Position numbers and translations under genes: made by a program. 35,772 nt of DNA. Origin: Oscillospiraceae bacterium. GTDB taxonomy: Bacteria; Bacillota; Clostridia; Oscillospirales; CAG-272. The stretch is taken from positions 1 through 35,772 of the forward strand of contig SVTF01000018.1 in the NCBI GenBank assembly GCA_015063905.1, read 5' to 3'. This document shows, in pieces, positions 25,075-32,804 of the stretch; position 1 is the stretch's first letter; each line of letters opens with the position of its first letter. The notes beneath the pieces are model-generated. The model did no database searches. It was not told the origin of the DNA and worked only from the letters and a program-made list of their open reading frames with translations.

Positions 25075-25488
25075 CTAAAAGGTTGAAAGCTCTTTGTTTT
25101 CGGGCATTTCATGCTTTTTTCTCGCCTTTATCTTACTCCTCGTTGCCTCAAAGCTCGCGTTCGTGAGAAACGCCACTACGTCCTCGGGCGCATCGGGCAG
25201 AAGCACGGAGACCCAATGGAGTTTGTTCATATGATATGCGGGATAAACGCCGTCAGGAGAGCCGAACGAGCCGAACATTTCCGTGGGAAGCTTGAGGTTT
25301 ACAACGTCGATCACCTCGTCGCTATCAAGCCCGAATTTGCAACGCGACACCTTCATTACAATCGCATACCACTTGCGGTTGTCCGCATGCCTTAGTACAG
25401 CAGTCTCAAAATCATCCTCAAACGGATAGTCGGGCGACGTTCCATACGACGCAAGACACATATTTAAATATTCTTGTTTTGTCACCAA
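25075..25488 (-). CDS. MmcQ/YjbR family protein
   Basis: A 137-aa small cytoplasmic protein of the MmcQ/YjbR (DUF419) family. The pattern YPFEDDFETAVLRHADNRKWYAIVM, LKLPTEMFG and GVYPAYHMNKLHWVSVLL is characteristic; the fold resembles CyaY-like DNA-binding proteins, but function is unsettled. The start is TTG 25488 or GTG 25485, both in frame, with GAGAGGAA 5-8 bases upstream. Convergent with tRNA-Ser. Confidence 0.85.
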   Translation of the reverse strand: MVTKQEYLNMCLASYGTSPDYPFEDDFETAVLRHADNRKWYAIVMKVSRCKFGLDSDEVIDVVNLKLPTEMFGSFGSPDGVYPAYHMNKLHWVSVLLPDAPEDVVAFLTNASFEATRSKIKARKKHEMPENKELSTF

Positions 25489-25552
25489 TTATTCCTCTCT
25501 TTTATGTTTGATTCTGATACTATCCGCAATATTGGTGTTATTTTGCAAATGA

Positions 25553-27103
25553 CTACGTTCTCGATTTCTTCTTGATGCAAAAAGGATTCATTGTAAAACA
25601 CAGTTTATTCTGCAATACGTATGCTGCAATATCGGCATTTGTAATTTTGTGAACAGACATAATATCTTTAACATCTTTCCATAATATCACATTATTACTT
25701 TGTAAAATCTCGTTAAGACAATCAGCAAGCTCCGGGTCAACTCTTCTATTTTTGATTTCATATATAGAATTTCCGCGGTCGTCCAAAATCAAATAACCGT
25801 ATCCTTTCTCTTTGCAAAATCGGTGCAATTCATTACAACGACTGATGTTATAAACAACCCCCATATTGATAGTTGACATCAGTAGCACCAAAACGCTTGT
25901 TCCATCAGGTAATATTAGCAAAAAATGAGGGCGGTGGTCGGTTTTGGCAGAATAATAGTATATTATATCAGGATTTGGTACTGTTTTAATTATTGGCTCG
26001 AACTTTTTAAGTTTATTATAAAATCTCTTTTGATTCTCGTAACGGTATTCTTCGCCGCAAGAACTCACCGAATTTGTATCAACAAGCTGCCTAAACGAAG
26101 GATAGCAAATTTTCGACCGATATATCTCCCAATCCTCCAATATGCGTTTTTCGTTTTTGACAAGTTCGTTGGCTCTTTCGTTCTCGTCTTTGATGCATTT
26201 TATTTCTTGAAATATTTGTTTACTGAAATCCATGCCAAAAAACATATTGACAATAGCTTGTTTTTTTCTGGAGCTGACGTTATTCATTCCATACATAAGA
26301 AGATTAAATACATCAAAGTCTATTTCCTCAAAAGCCGATGCAAGTTGCTCAATAAGATGATTATATTCGTCGTTATTATTTCGAATGGCTCTCTTAAAAC
26401 ATCCAAATAAACGACTATCCAAATGATTTACAAGCTGACGTATGCGTTCTCTTGAAAGGCTATGGCGACATCCTATGGCGGAGAATGTCGTTGTGTCCAC
26501 CTCTATATATTCGAGGTATATTGCCAGTGTTCGTTGAATACTCTTGTATCCACGTTTGTTCATAAACTCTAATATGTCATCGAATATCTTAACTATTAGT
26601 TTTCCGCTGTTCTCAAATTGCGATACATCGTTCCCATCATTATTACCGTCACTACAGTATTGCTCTGCTTTTTCAAGCGTCTTGCTCGTTACATTTTGCC
26701 ATAAATACTGAATATCCGAGACCGTATTTTGATTTTTGCGAGTTTCTTTAGATGTTTCCATCCTTTGTAATTCAACTTGGAAGCCGCCGTTAATCTTTGA
26801 TTCCAAATAACTCTCGTATATTTTGTCTATAGCCTCAAGGATTGCAGCCTGATTAGAGTTATCAAACTCAATCCTGAAAACGTTGTTCTTTCTCGACTGA
26901 TTAAAATCAATTCTGGAATTAAAAAAGACCGTTCCCCTCGTTTCGCAAATCCAAAACATATAAAAATCAAGCAATAAGCCAAAACCAACAAATTTGTTTC
27001 CAGTGTTAATCGGAAGATCATATTCAGCAACACTTTTTTGCCTTATTCTTAAATACAAATCTTTATGCTTATCCAAAAGTCTGGATTCAAGGCTCCCGTA
27101 CAT
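25553..27103 (-). CDS. Orphan protein with sigma-region-4-like HTH and possible degenerate nuclease fold
   Basis: I do not recognise a named family. The start is put at ATG 27103 (MYGSLESRLLDKHKDLY), since GGAGG lies 8 bases upstream; an ATG at 27118 is also in frame. 516 aa. Residues about 203-232 (TTFSAIGCRHSLSRERIRQL) strongly resemble the sigma-70 region 4 helix-turn-helix (VTRERIRQIE). Residues about 391-450 read RPHFLLILPDGTSVLVLL ... KGYGYLIL, a beta-hairpin pattern like PD-(D/E)XK nucleases (D-x-L-xxxG-xxxVEVK) with LVLLM where the acidic and Lys residues would be. Base composition is clearly more AT-rich than neighbours, and it lies by a rearranged tRNA. Acquired regulatory or defence-related gene is an inference. 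Confidence 0.6.
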   Translation of the reverse strand: MYGSLESRLLDKHKDLYLRIRQKSVAEYDLPINTGNKFVGFGLLLDFYMFWICETRGTVFFNSRIDFNQSRKNNVFRIEFDNSNQAAILEAIDKIYESYLESKINGGFQVELQRMETSKETRKNQNTVSDIQYLWQNVTSKTLEKAEQYCSDGNNDGNDVSQFENSGKLIVKIFDDILEFMNKRGYKSIQRTLAIYLEYIEVDTTTFSAIGCRHSLSRERIRQLVNHLDSRLFGCFKRAIRNNNDEYNHLIEQLASAFEEIDFDVFNLLMYGMNNVSSRKKQAIVNMFFGMDFSKQIFQEIKCIKDENERANELVKNEKRILEDWEIYRSKICYPSFRQLVDTNSVSSCGEEYRYENQKRFYNKLKKFEPIIKTVPNPDIIYYYSAKTDHRPHFLLILPDGTSVLVLLMSTINMGVVYNISRCNELHRFCKEKGYGYLILDDRGNSIYEIKNRRVDPELADCLNEILQSNNVILWKDVKDIMSVHKITNADIAAYVLQNKLCFTMNPFCIKKKSRT

Positions 27104-27137
27104 CCATTTCGCCTCCATTCAAATCTTCTTTACATGA

Positions 27138-27166
27138 ATTATAGCATATTTGTTGGTATTTTTCAA
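27138..27166 (-). promoter_or_regulatory. Promoter of the orphan HTH gene
   Basis: Minus strand TTGAAA (complement of 27161-27166), 17 bases, TATAAT (complement of 27138-27143). The -35 box touches the foot of the 18-bp hairpin at 27166-27210. Confidence 0.75.
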
Positions 27167-27210
27167 TAAGCAAAACATCGGACGGCTAAGCTGTCCGATG
27201 TTTTGCTTAT
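27166..27210. terminator. 18-bp perfect hairpin between the epimerase operon and the orphan gene
   Basis: The arms 27166-27183 and 27193-27210 pair perfectly (core AAGCAAAACATCGGAC), with a 9-base loop. It lies 8 bases past the epimerase stop and probably ends that operon, but neither strand has a T tract after it. Confidence 0.65.
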
Positions 27211-27218
27211 GTTCAATA

Positions 27219-28061
27219 TCAAAGATATTTTTTAAGGAACCCTACCGCCATGGAAATATCTGCCTCGGGGTCGGGACCTGCCTCGCGCTCGATCGTGAGG
27301 AATCCATCATATCCAATGTCGCGAAGTGCCTTGATATAGTTATCCCAATCCACACTTCCCTCTCCAAGCGGAACCTCCTCAAAGCCCTTGCAAGCGTTGA
27401 GCGCATCTACGTCGCCAACCGCGAACGCATGATAAACGTTTGTGGGATCCTGTTCAGGATCAAGCATATTACCATCCTTTGCGTGAGTGTGAACTATGTA
27501 ATCCTTAAGCATATATACCGCCTCAACGGCATCCTGTCCCGTTACCATAGTAAAGTTTGCGGGGTCAAGGTTAACGCCAACGCCTCCCTTGGTATCCTCA
27601 AGGAACATAAGCAAGGTTGCTGCCTTTTCGGGTCCCGTCTCGATAGCCAAGGTTGCGCCCTTGCTCTGTGCATACAGTCCGCACTCGGTAAGCGCATCGA
27701 GCATGATCTTGTATCTGGGGTTGCTCTTATCCGCGGGAATGACACCGATATGTGTGGTAATAACGTTCGCACCGAACTCTATAGCAAGGTCAACTATCTC
27801 CTTAGTTTTTCTTACTCGCTCGGCATTGTCAGCCTCTATCTCAAATCCATATCCGCCCATATCTCCGCACAGTGCGGAAACAACAAGACCGTTATCAGCA
27901 AGTGCCTTTTTATACTCCGCCTTTGCCTCATCGCTCATAGCGGGAGAAAACTCACCGCTTGTCGCATAGATCTGAACTCCGTCTATACCAAGCTTAGCAG
28001 CGGTATTTATCGCGTTAATATTGCCCTTTTTAAAGCAATCGGTTATTGCACCTATCTTCAT
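27219..28061 (-). CDS. TIM-barrel sugar phosphate isomerase/epimerase
   Basis: A 280-aa protein of the xylose-isomerase-like TIM-barrel family (AP endonuclease 2 type). MKIGAITDCFKKGNINAINTAAKLGIDGVQIY begins the barrel. Metal ligands are suggested by LAIETGPE, GVNLDPANF, VHTHAKDG and FLTIERE (Glu, Asp, His, Glu). AGGAG lies 7 bases before the ATG. It follows the Gfo/Idh/MocA gene by 17 bases, the same pairing as in the 18.6-21.3 kb operon but unfused. Substrate unknown. Confidence 0.9.
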   Translation of the reverse strand: MKIGAITDCFKKGNINAINTAAKLGIDGVQIYATSGEFSPAMSDEAKAEYKKALADNGLVVSALCGDMGGYGFEIEADNAERVRKTKEIVDLAIEFGANVITTHIGVIPADKSNPRYKIMLDALTECGLYAQSKGATLAIETGPEKAATLLMFLEDTKGGVGVNLDPANFTMVTGQDAVEAVYMLKDYIVHTHAKDGNMLDPEQDPTNVYHAFAVGDVDALNACKGFEEVPLGEGSVDWDNYIKALRDIGYDGFLTIEREAGPDPEADISMAVGFLKKYL

Positions 28062-28078
28062 AGCATATCTCCTGTCAA

Positions 28079-29134
28079 TTAAAACTGGATCTCGCTCTTC
28101 TTATCGGAAGAAGCGTAAAGCGCATCGAGAAGCTTTGCGCTCTCAAGCACGTTATCAATGTGGTTTCTATTCTTCTCGCCGGACTTACAAGATTCGATGA
28201 ATGCAGCATCCTCGCGTCCGTACATATCGGGAATATCATACTCGGGCTTTGTCATGGAAAGATCCTCGCCGTTCCAGAACTCGAAGAAACGACCGTAATC
28301 AAGACGCGCGCCACCCTTGTCACCAAGGAAGTCGATAAACATCTCGCGCTTTCCAACGTTCTGCGCCCATGCTCCGTTAAAGGAGATGCTTGCCTTGTCG
28401 GTTCTGATATAACCCGTGATGTAGTCATCAACGTCGTTGGTACCGTTTTCGATATTTGAGGTATCCTCTGCCCACATGCTTGTGTACTTATATGTCTTCA
28501 TATCCTTTGCCATCTCGCAGTACGCGTCGCAGGTAACGTTATTGAGCTTTGCGCCGCCGAGAATATAGAGGATGAGGTCAAAGAAATGGATTCCCCAGTC
28601 GATAAGGACACCGCCACCCGATTCAGCCTTGGTGGTAAACGCGCCACCGAGTCCGGGAATACAACGGAAGTCACGGAAAGAACAGTAAACGTGGTAAACG
28701 TTGCCGAATTTGCCCTGCTCTATCCATTCCTTTATAGTCTCGACAGACTTGTGATAACGGTTGCATACACCGATATTGAGCATCTTACCCTGCTTCTCTG
28801 CTTGCTGTGCCATCTCGCAGGAGAGAGCATAGTTTACCGTGATGGGCTTTTCGCAGAAAACGTGCTTTCCTGCCTTAAGCGCGTCCATCGTGATAGTGTA
28901 GTGCGCATAGTTGGGAGTAAGCACCCATACAGCATCAACCTCTTCATCAGCAAGCGCTACCTTATAATCAGTGATAACGTTTTCGATCTTGGGATGCTTT
29001 TCCTTCATATCCTCTGCCTTTGAAATGATAAGATCGCAGGCGTATTTGATTCTTACGTCGTCAAGCTTTGAAAGCGCGGGAAAATGAGCATTTTTAGCAA
29101 TTCTTCCGCAACCGATAACAGCAACTGTAAACAT
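28079..29134 (-). CDS. Gfo/Idh/MocA-family oxidoreductase
   Basis: A 351-aa NAD(P)-dependent dehydrogenase. The Rossmann start FTVAVIGCGRIAKNAHFPAL has GxGxxA/G, and VLTPNYAHYTITMDALKAGKHVFCEKPITV carries the EKP lysine. GGGVLIDWGIHFFDLILYILGG holds the active-site region (DxGxH pattern). GAGG precedes the ATG by about 11 bases. It is the first gene of a two-gene operon with the epimerase downstream and a divergent AraC regulator. A path that oxidises and isomerises a sugar or inositol is likely. Confidence 0.92.
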   Translation of the reverse strand: MFTVAVIGCGRIAKNAHFPALSKLDDVRIKYACDLIISKAEDMKEKHPKIENVITDYKVALADEEVDAVWVLTPNYAHYTITMDALKAGKHVFCEKPITVNYALSCEMAQQAEKQGKMLNIGVCNRYHKSVETIKEWIEQGKFGNVYHVYCSFRDFRCIPGLGGAFTTKAESGGGVLIDWGIHFFDLILYILGGAKLNNVTCDAYCEMAKDMKTYKYTSMWAEDTSNIENGTNDVDDYITGYIRTDKASISFNGAWAQNVGKREMFIDFLGDKGGARLDYGRFFEFWNGEDLSMTKPEYDIPDMYGREDAAFIESCKSGEKNRNHIDNVLESAKLLDALYASSDKKSEIQF

Positions 29135-29166
29135 AATTCATCCATCCTCATTAAATTATTGTTATT

Positions 29167-29185
29167 TAAGGTAAACAAAACCTTA
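29167..29185. promoter_or_regulatory. Inverted repeat TAAGGT-N7-ACCTTA upstream of the oxidoreductase
   Basis: Perfect 6-base arms lie about 33 bases before the oxidoreductase start. It may be an operator. No clear consensus promoter is visible for this operon, which suits activation by the divergent AraC protein. Confidence 0.35.
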
Positions 29186-29287
29186 CATCTTAAGTTTATC
29201 ACTGACACGCAGATTTGTATTTGACATTTATCCATTTTTTATTTAACATTATTTGCTAAATATTGTTGTCAAATTTATCATATGCTG

Positions 29288-29316
29288 TTGACACCTAATG
29301 AATATTTATATATAAT
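29288..29316 (+). promoter_or_regulatory. Sigma-A promoter of the second AraC gene
   Basis: TTGACA (29288-29293), exactly 17 bases, TATAAT (29311-29316). Transcription from about 29323 excludes starts upstream of 29323 and leaves an ATG at 29327 without a ribosome binding site. Confidence 0.88.
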
Positions 29317-29347
29317 AATACTATATATGGCAAAGGAGAATGATTCT

Positions 29348-30196
29348 GTGAACGTTCATTATCATTTCAACAAGCATCCGGAAGACGAAGGTCTGACATT
29401 CGGAAACATCGTGTTACATCAGATCGGCGATTTGTTTTGCAAATATAATACGGTAATAGACCAACACACCCAGACCTGTGCCGAGCTTACCTGCGTTATT
29501 TCCGGCAAGGGTGTTACCAAGATAAACGGCAAAGAGTACCCCCTTATCCCCGGTGAGATCAACGTTGTTTTCCCCGGTGATTCACACGAGATAATCTCCG
29601 ACTCTGTAGATCCTTTGAGATATTACTTTGTTGGTTTTTCGATCCTTGAAAGTCATCCGCTTTATCGGGCACTTGACGAGTTCAAGAAAAAGCATGCAAG
29701 CGGAGAAAGATTTTTTTCAGATACGCTCAATATCCGAGGCTGCGCGTCGAACGCCCTGGCAGAGCTCTACACGCCAAATGACTTTTCGCAAATACTCATA
29801 GAAACCTATATAACTCAAATACTAGTCTATACTCTGCAAAGCTTCAGAAACGTATATCCGACATATCAGCCCGACCTTAATGACAAAAAGAAGCTGGCAT
29901 TTTCCATGGCAAATTTCATTGACAAAAATATTGAAAGCATTCGCTCGATCAACGACGTGTACAGGAACTTTGGATACTCTGCTTCTTATCTCTCTCATAT
30001 TTTTTCCGATGGAGTTGGCAAAAGCCCATCAGAATATCTGCACCACGCAAGAATGGAGCTGGCGTTAAGGCTATTAAAGCAAAACGGTTCGGTCACACGT
30101 ACCGCAGAGCTGCTCGGATACTCATCCATTCATCCTTTCTGCCGTGCGTTCAGAAAGAAATTCAAATGCCCTCCGTCAAGCTATATTAATAACTAA
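29348..30196 (+). CDS. AraC-family transcription regulator (divergent to the epimerase operon)
   Basis: The start is GTG 29348, because AAAGGAG ends 9 bases upstream and transcription starts near 29323. 282 aa. The N-terminal cupin has HTQTCAELTCVISGKGVTKINGKEYPLIPGEINVVFPGDSHEI. The C-terminal pair of helix-turn-helices has SINDVYRNFGYSASYLSHIFSDGVGKSPSEYLHHARMELA and TRTAELLGYSSIHPFCRAFRKKFKCPPS, the standard AraC signature. Placement implies control of the oxidoreductase/epimerase operon. Confidence 0.92.
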   Translation: MNVHYHFNKHPEDEGLTFGNIVLHQIGDLFCKYNTVIDQHTQTCAELTCVISGKGVTKINGKEYPLIPGEINVVFPGDSHEIISDSVDPLRYYFVGFSILESHPLYRALDEFKKKHASGERFFSDTLNIRGCASNALAELYTPNDFSQILIETYITQILVYTLQSFRNVYPTYQPDLNDKKKLAFSMANFIDKNIESIRSINDVYRNFGYSASYLSHIFSDGVGKSPSEYLHHARMELALRLLKQNGSVTRTAELLGYSSIHPFCRAFRKKFKCPPSSYINN

Positions 30197-30270
30197 AGAT
30201 AATAGATAAAAGTGTTACAAGGATATAATTTCATTGTCAAATTTGGTGTAGTATTTAGCATTTTAAGCTA

Positions 30271-30299
30271 TTGTAATACACAAAAAATACATTTATAAT
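30271..30299 (+). promoter_or_regulatory. Promoter of the GDPD gene
   Basis: TTGTAA (30271-30276), 17 bases, TATAAT (30294-30299), 33 bases before the ATG. Confidence 0.75.
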
Positions 30300-30331
30300 G
30301 TTATCAACCAACATAGTGGGGTAAATGTCAT

Positions 30332-31072
30332 ATGGATACCATCAAGATTCAAAGCAAAAACGTAAAAATAATAGCTCATCGCGGCGTCAGCAAGCTGGAG
30401 CGCGAGAATACCACCCCTGCGTTTATCGCAGCCGGTAACAGAAGCTATTTCGGTATTGAGACCGACATTCAAGTTATCTCAGACGGTACGTTCGTTGCCA
30501 TGCACGACGATGACACAAAGAGAGTCTGTCTTGGTAAATTCAATGTGGACGTAAAAGGCGGAACATGGGAAAGTCTGAAAAGCGTTGTCCTTCCCGATCT
30601 CGACGGTTCTTTTGACCGTCAGGATATAAGGATCCCTACTCTTGCCGATTACGTAAAGATCTGCAAAAAATACGGCAAGATGTGCATTCTCGAGGTCAAG
30701 AACGTATTTAGAGTTGACGACCTTATAAGAATGATAGACGAAATTAAAAGCCTTGACTATCTTGACGGAGTTATATTCATCTCCATTGAGTATGAAAATT
30801 GTGTAAACCTTCGTGCTCTGCTCCCCAATGCAAAAATACAGTATCTAACGGGTCAGAAAATGGACGATACTGTTATTGAAATGCTCACTTCCATTCATGT
30901 TGACGCAGGAATCGATATTGATTATCAGAATCCCTCTCGTAATAAGGAAAGAATTGAGCTTCTCCACTCTTTAGGGATAGAGGTAAATGTTTGCACGTGC
31001 GACGACCCTAAGCTTGCTCGCGAGCTTATAGCTATGGGTGCAGATTATCTTACTAGCAATATTCTTGAATAA
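30332..31072 (+). CDS. Glycerophosphodiester phosphodiesterase family protein
   Basis: A 246-aa GDPD-fold enzyme; the family hydrolyses glycerophosphodiesters to glycerol-3-phosphate and an alcohol. Key residues are in place: IIAHRGVS (His16, Arg17), RENTTPAF (Glu25, Asn26), IETDIQVISDGTFVAMHDD (Glu43, Asp45, His58) and CILEVKN. No signal peptide, so cytoplasmic. The ribosome binding site is weak (GTGGGGT). Single-gene unit with its own promoter and terminator. Confidence 0.9.
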   Translation: MDTIKIQSKNVKIIAHRGVSKLERENTTPAFIAAGNRSYFGIETDIQVISDGTFVAMHDDDTKRVCLGKFNVDVKGGTWESLKSVVLPDLDGSFDRQDIRIPTLADYVKICKKYGKMCILEVKNVFRVDDLIRMIDEIKSLDYLDGVIFISIEYENCVNLRALLPNAKIQYLTGQKMDDTVIEMLTSIHVDAGIDIDYQNPSRNKERIELLHSLGIEVNVCTCDDPKLARELIAMGADYLTSNILE

Positions 31073-31073
31073 G

Positions 31074-31106
31074 CAAAAAAGACAGAGGAATTTTCCTCTG
31101 TCTTTT
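31074..31106. terminator. Bidirectional terminator between GDPD and the convergent hydrolase
   Basis: AAAAGACAGAGGAA (31077-31090) pairs with TTCCTCTGTCTTTT (31093-31106). T-rich on the plus side and A-rich on the left flank, so it can work both ways. Confidence 0.93.
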
Positions 31107-31108
31107 TA

Positions 31109-32785
31109 TTATATCTCCTCAAACAGCATACTCTGAGCGCAAATGCTCTTGCCGTTATTTTCACGATCCATATCGGAGAAATTAACGGTTATCTGATATT
31201 TGTTTCCAAACACTGAACGCTGAAGCATATAGTCGTCCGAAAGCACTTCATAGTCGGTCATTTTTAGCGTCGCCACCTTGGAATGAACCTCGGTTATACG
31301 TTTGTAGCTATCAAGTATTGCGGGCTTCAATTTTTCATAGTCGCTCACCTTGAAGGAATAAATGGGTGGGCAACCGAAAAGGCAGGCAAACAACACGCGT
31401 CTGTTTGTATATCTCGGCGAAGACTCTGTTGAGTCGCCCCAATAAGGAAACGGCATCATCGCGTCATGATACACAAGCTGCCATAACGGCACACGGCGAC
31501 TTGGCTGCATCATTTCCTTGCCAATAAACTCGGTCTGTTCATCATCAAACACGTTAGCATGCTTTCTTCCGGAATCGGGTATCTGCAATATTACAGGGCT
31601 ATGCAAGCCCTCTGTATACGTAAGATGCTCAATTATTCCGTCAAAGCCGTTTTCCGTACCTGTAATAAGTCCCATATCCTCTATCGACTTAAAAGCCTCG
31701 TTTTTGACCTTCGCAGTGTCATCCATGGTAAGTGGATGGACTTCGCTATGACATTCCCCAAGTCTGCATCCGTAAACGTCAATAAACCGTCCTCTGTAAT
31801 ACGGATATTCGGCAATTATTTTGGGTATTTCCTCTTTTATTCTCTGCAGTGCCACTGCGGGACACAGCGTATTCTGCGGATACATTTCGCCATCAAATCC
31901 CTTGAGCGCCCATGCGTTTGCAAGTTTACCGGAGGGTGTTATCTGGACACCCTCGGGATAGTCCTTCATTCGTCTTGCCGTATAATCGCAGTTGCGCGCG
32001 CGGTTGCTCGGCACCTTTTCAATCATTGCGGGATTGAAAACGTCGTTGTAATTATCGTATTGCGTGGAAATATAGCCGTATTTTTTGTACAGAGGCTCAA
32101 CCAATCTTGAATCCTCCGCATACAAAAATCCCATCATTGCGCGGTCAACCCCCGATGCGTGAAGGTCACCTGCAACCGTGAGAACGTCCTCGCCAACGGC
32201 GGGAGAAATATCGGTATTGTAATCCGAATACATCACCTCATCCATGTTGTCGCTCCAAACCCAGAATATAGCTCCGCCAACCAGCTTTTCTATCTCCGGA
32301 TTTTCCATTATTTTTTCGGTAAGAGTTCTTTTTACCTCGTGCAACGAGCGGTGGCATGCGCAGGCATCCTTGAGGCTGTTAAACACCGCATAGGTCACTC
32401 CACACGCCTTTTTATTCTTAATTATCAGCTTATATCGCCCATTTTCCGGCTTTGTATCATATGACGAATTATTTCCATTGTCAAGTGAGATAAGCAAAAA
32501 CTTTCCCGCCCTCTCAACGATCACCATACAAAGAGTTCCTGTCTTGGAGCAAAAATCTCCTCTCGCAGTATCAATTATATTGCTTTCACCCACGGTCAGC
32601 GCGATTCCCTCGCCTACGGGTACAAGTATTCTGTCACCGTCGCAAAGCTCGGGAGTCGGAACAGTTCCCTCAAGAAATAGCTTTACCGTATCATCCTTGA
32701 TCTCAGGCACAGTGTCGGAGCAAAACTCAAAGCTTACTCCTCCATGCGACAAAGCAAATCCGCTACTTTTTTTTATAAATTCCAT
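31109..32785 (-). CDS. Putative glycoside hydrolase, GH129/GH101-like
   Basis: The start is ATG 32785 (MEFIKKSSGFALSHGG), with AGGAG 5 bases upstream. 558 aa, no signal peptide. The N-terminal beta-sandwich is followed by a barrel with GAIFWVWSD, RGRFIDVYGCRLGECHSEVHP (candidate nucleophile Asp), GLITGTENGFDGIIEHL (candidate acid/base Glu) and the late motif PYWGDSTESSPRYTNRRVLFACLFGCPPIYSF. The last resembles the GD-x-S-x-P...LFxxLYGxPP stretch of GH101/GH129/DUF5696 proteins, whose studied members act on alpha-linked GalNAc of mucin glycans. It lies 19 bases after the ManA-ROK gene, so probably in the same operon. Family assignment is from pattern memory only. Confidence 0.6.
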   Translation of the reverse strand: MEFIKKSSGFALSHGGVSFEFCSDTVPEIKDDTVKLFLEGTVPTPELCDGDRILVPVGEGIALTVGESNIIDTARGDFCSKTGTLCMVIVERAGKFLLISLDNGNNSSYDTKPENGRYKLIIKNKKACGVTYAVFNSLKDACACHRSLHEVKRTLTEKIMENPEIEKLVGGAIFWVWSDNMDEVMYSDYNTDISPAVGEDVLTVAGDLHASGVDRAMMGFLYAEDSRLVEPLYKKYGYISTQYDNYNDVFNPAMIEKVPSNRARNCDYTARRMKDYPEGVQITPSGKLANAWALKGFDGEMYPQNTLCPAVALQRIKEEIPKIIAEYPYYRGRFIDVYGCRLGECHSEVHPLTMDDTAKVKNEAFKSIEDMGLITGTENGFDGIIEHLTYTEGLHSPVILQIPDSGRKHANVFDDEQTEFIGKEMMQPSRRVPLWQLVYHDAMMPFPYWGDSTESSPRYTNRRVLFACLFGCPPIYSFKVSDYEKLKPAILDSYKRITEVHSKVATLKMTDYEVLSDDYMLQRSVFGNKYQITVNFSDMDRENNGKSICAQSMLFEEI

Positions 32786-32804
32786 CTTTTCTCCTATCGG
32801 ATAA

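Noticed and set aside
24867-25112. An 81-codon minus-strand frame containing an EGFEPS-like peptide
   Set aside because: It is the well-known false protein produced by reading tRNA-Ser on the opposite strand.
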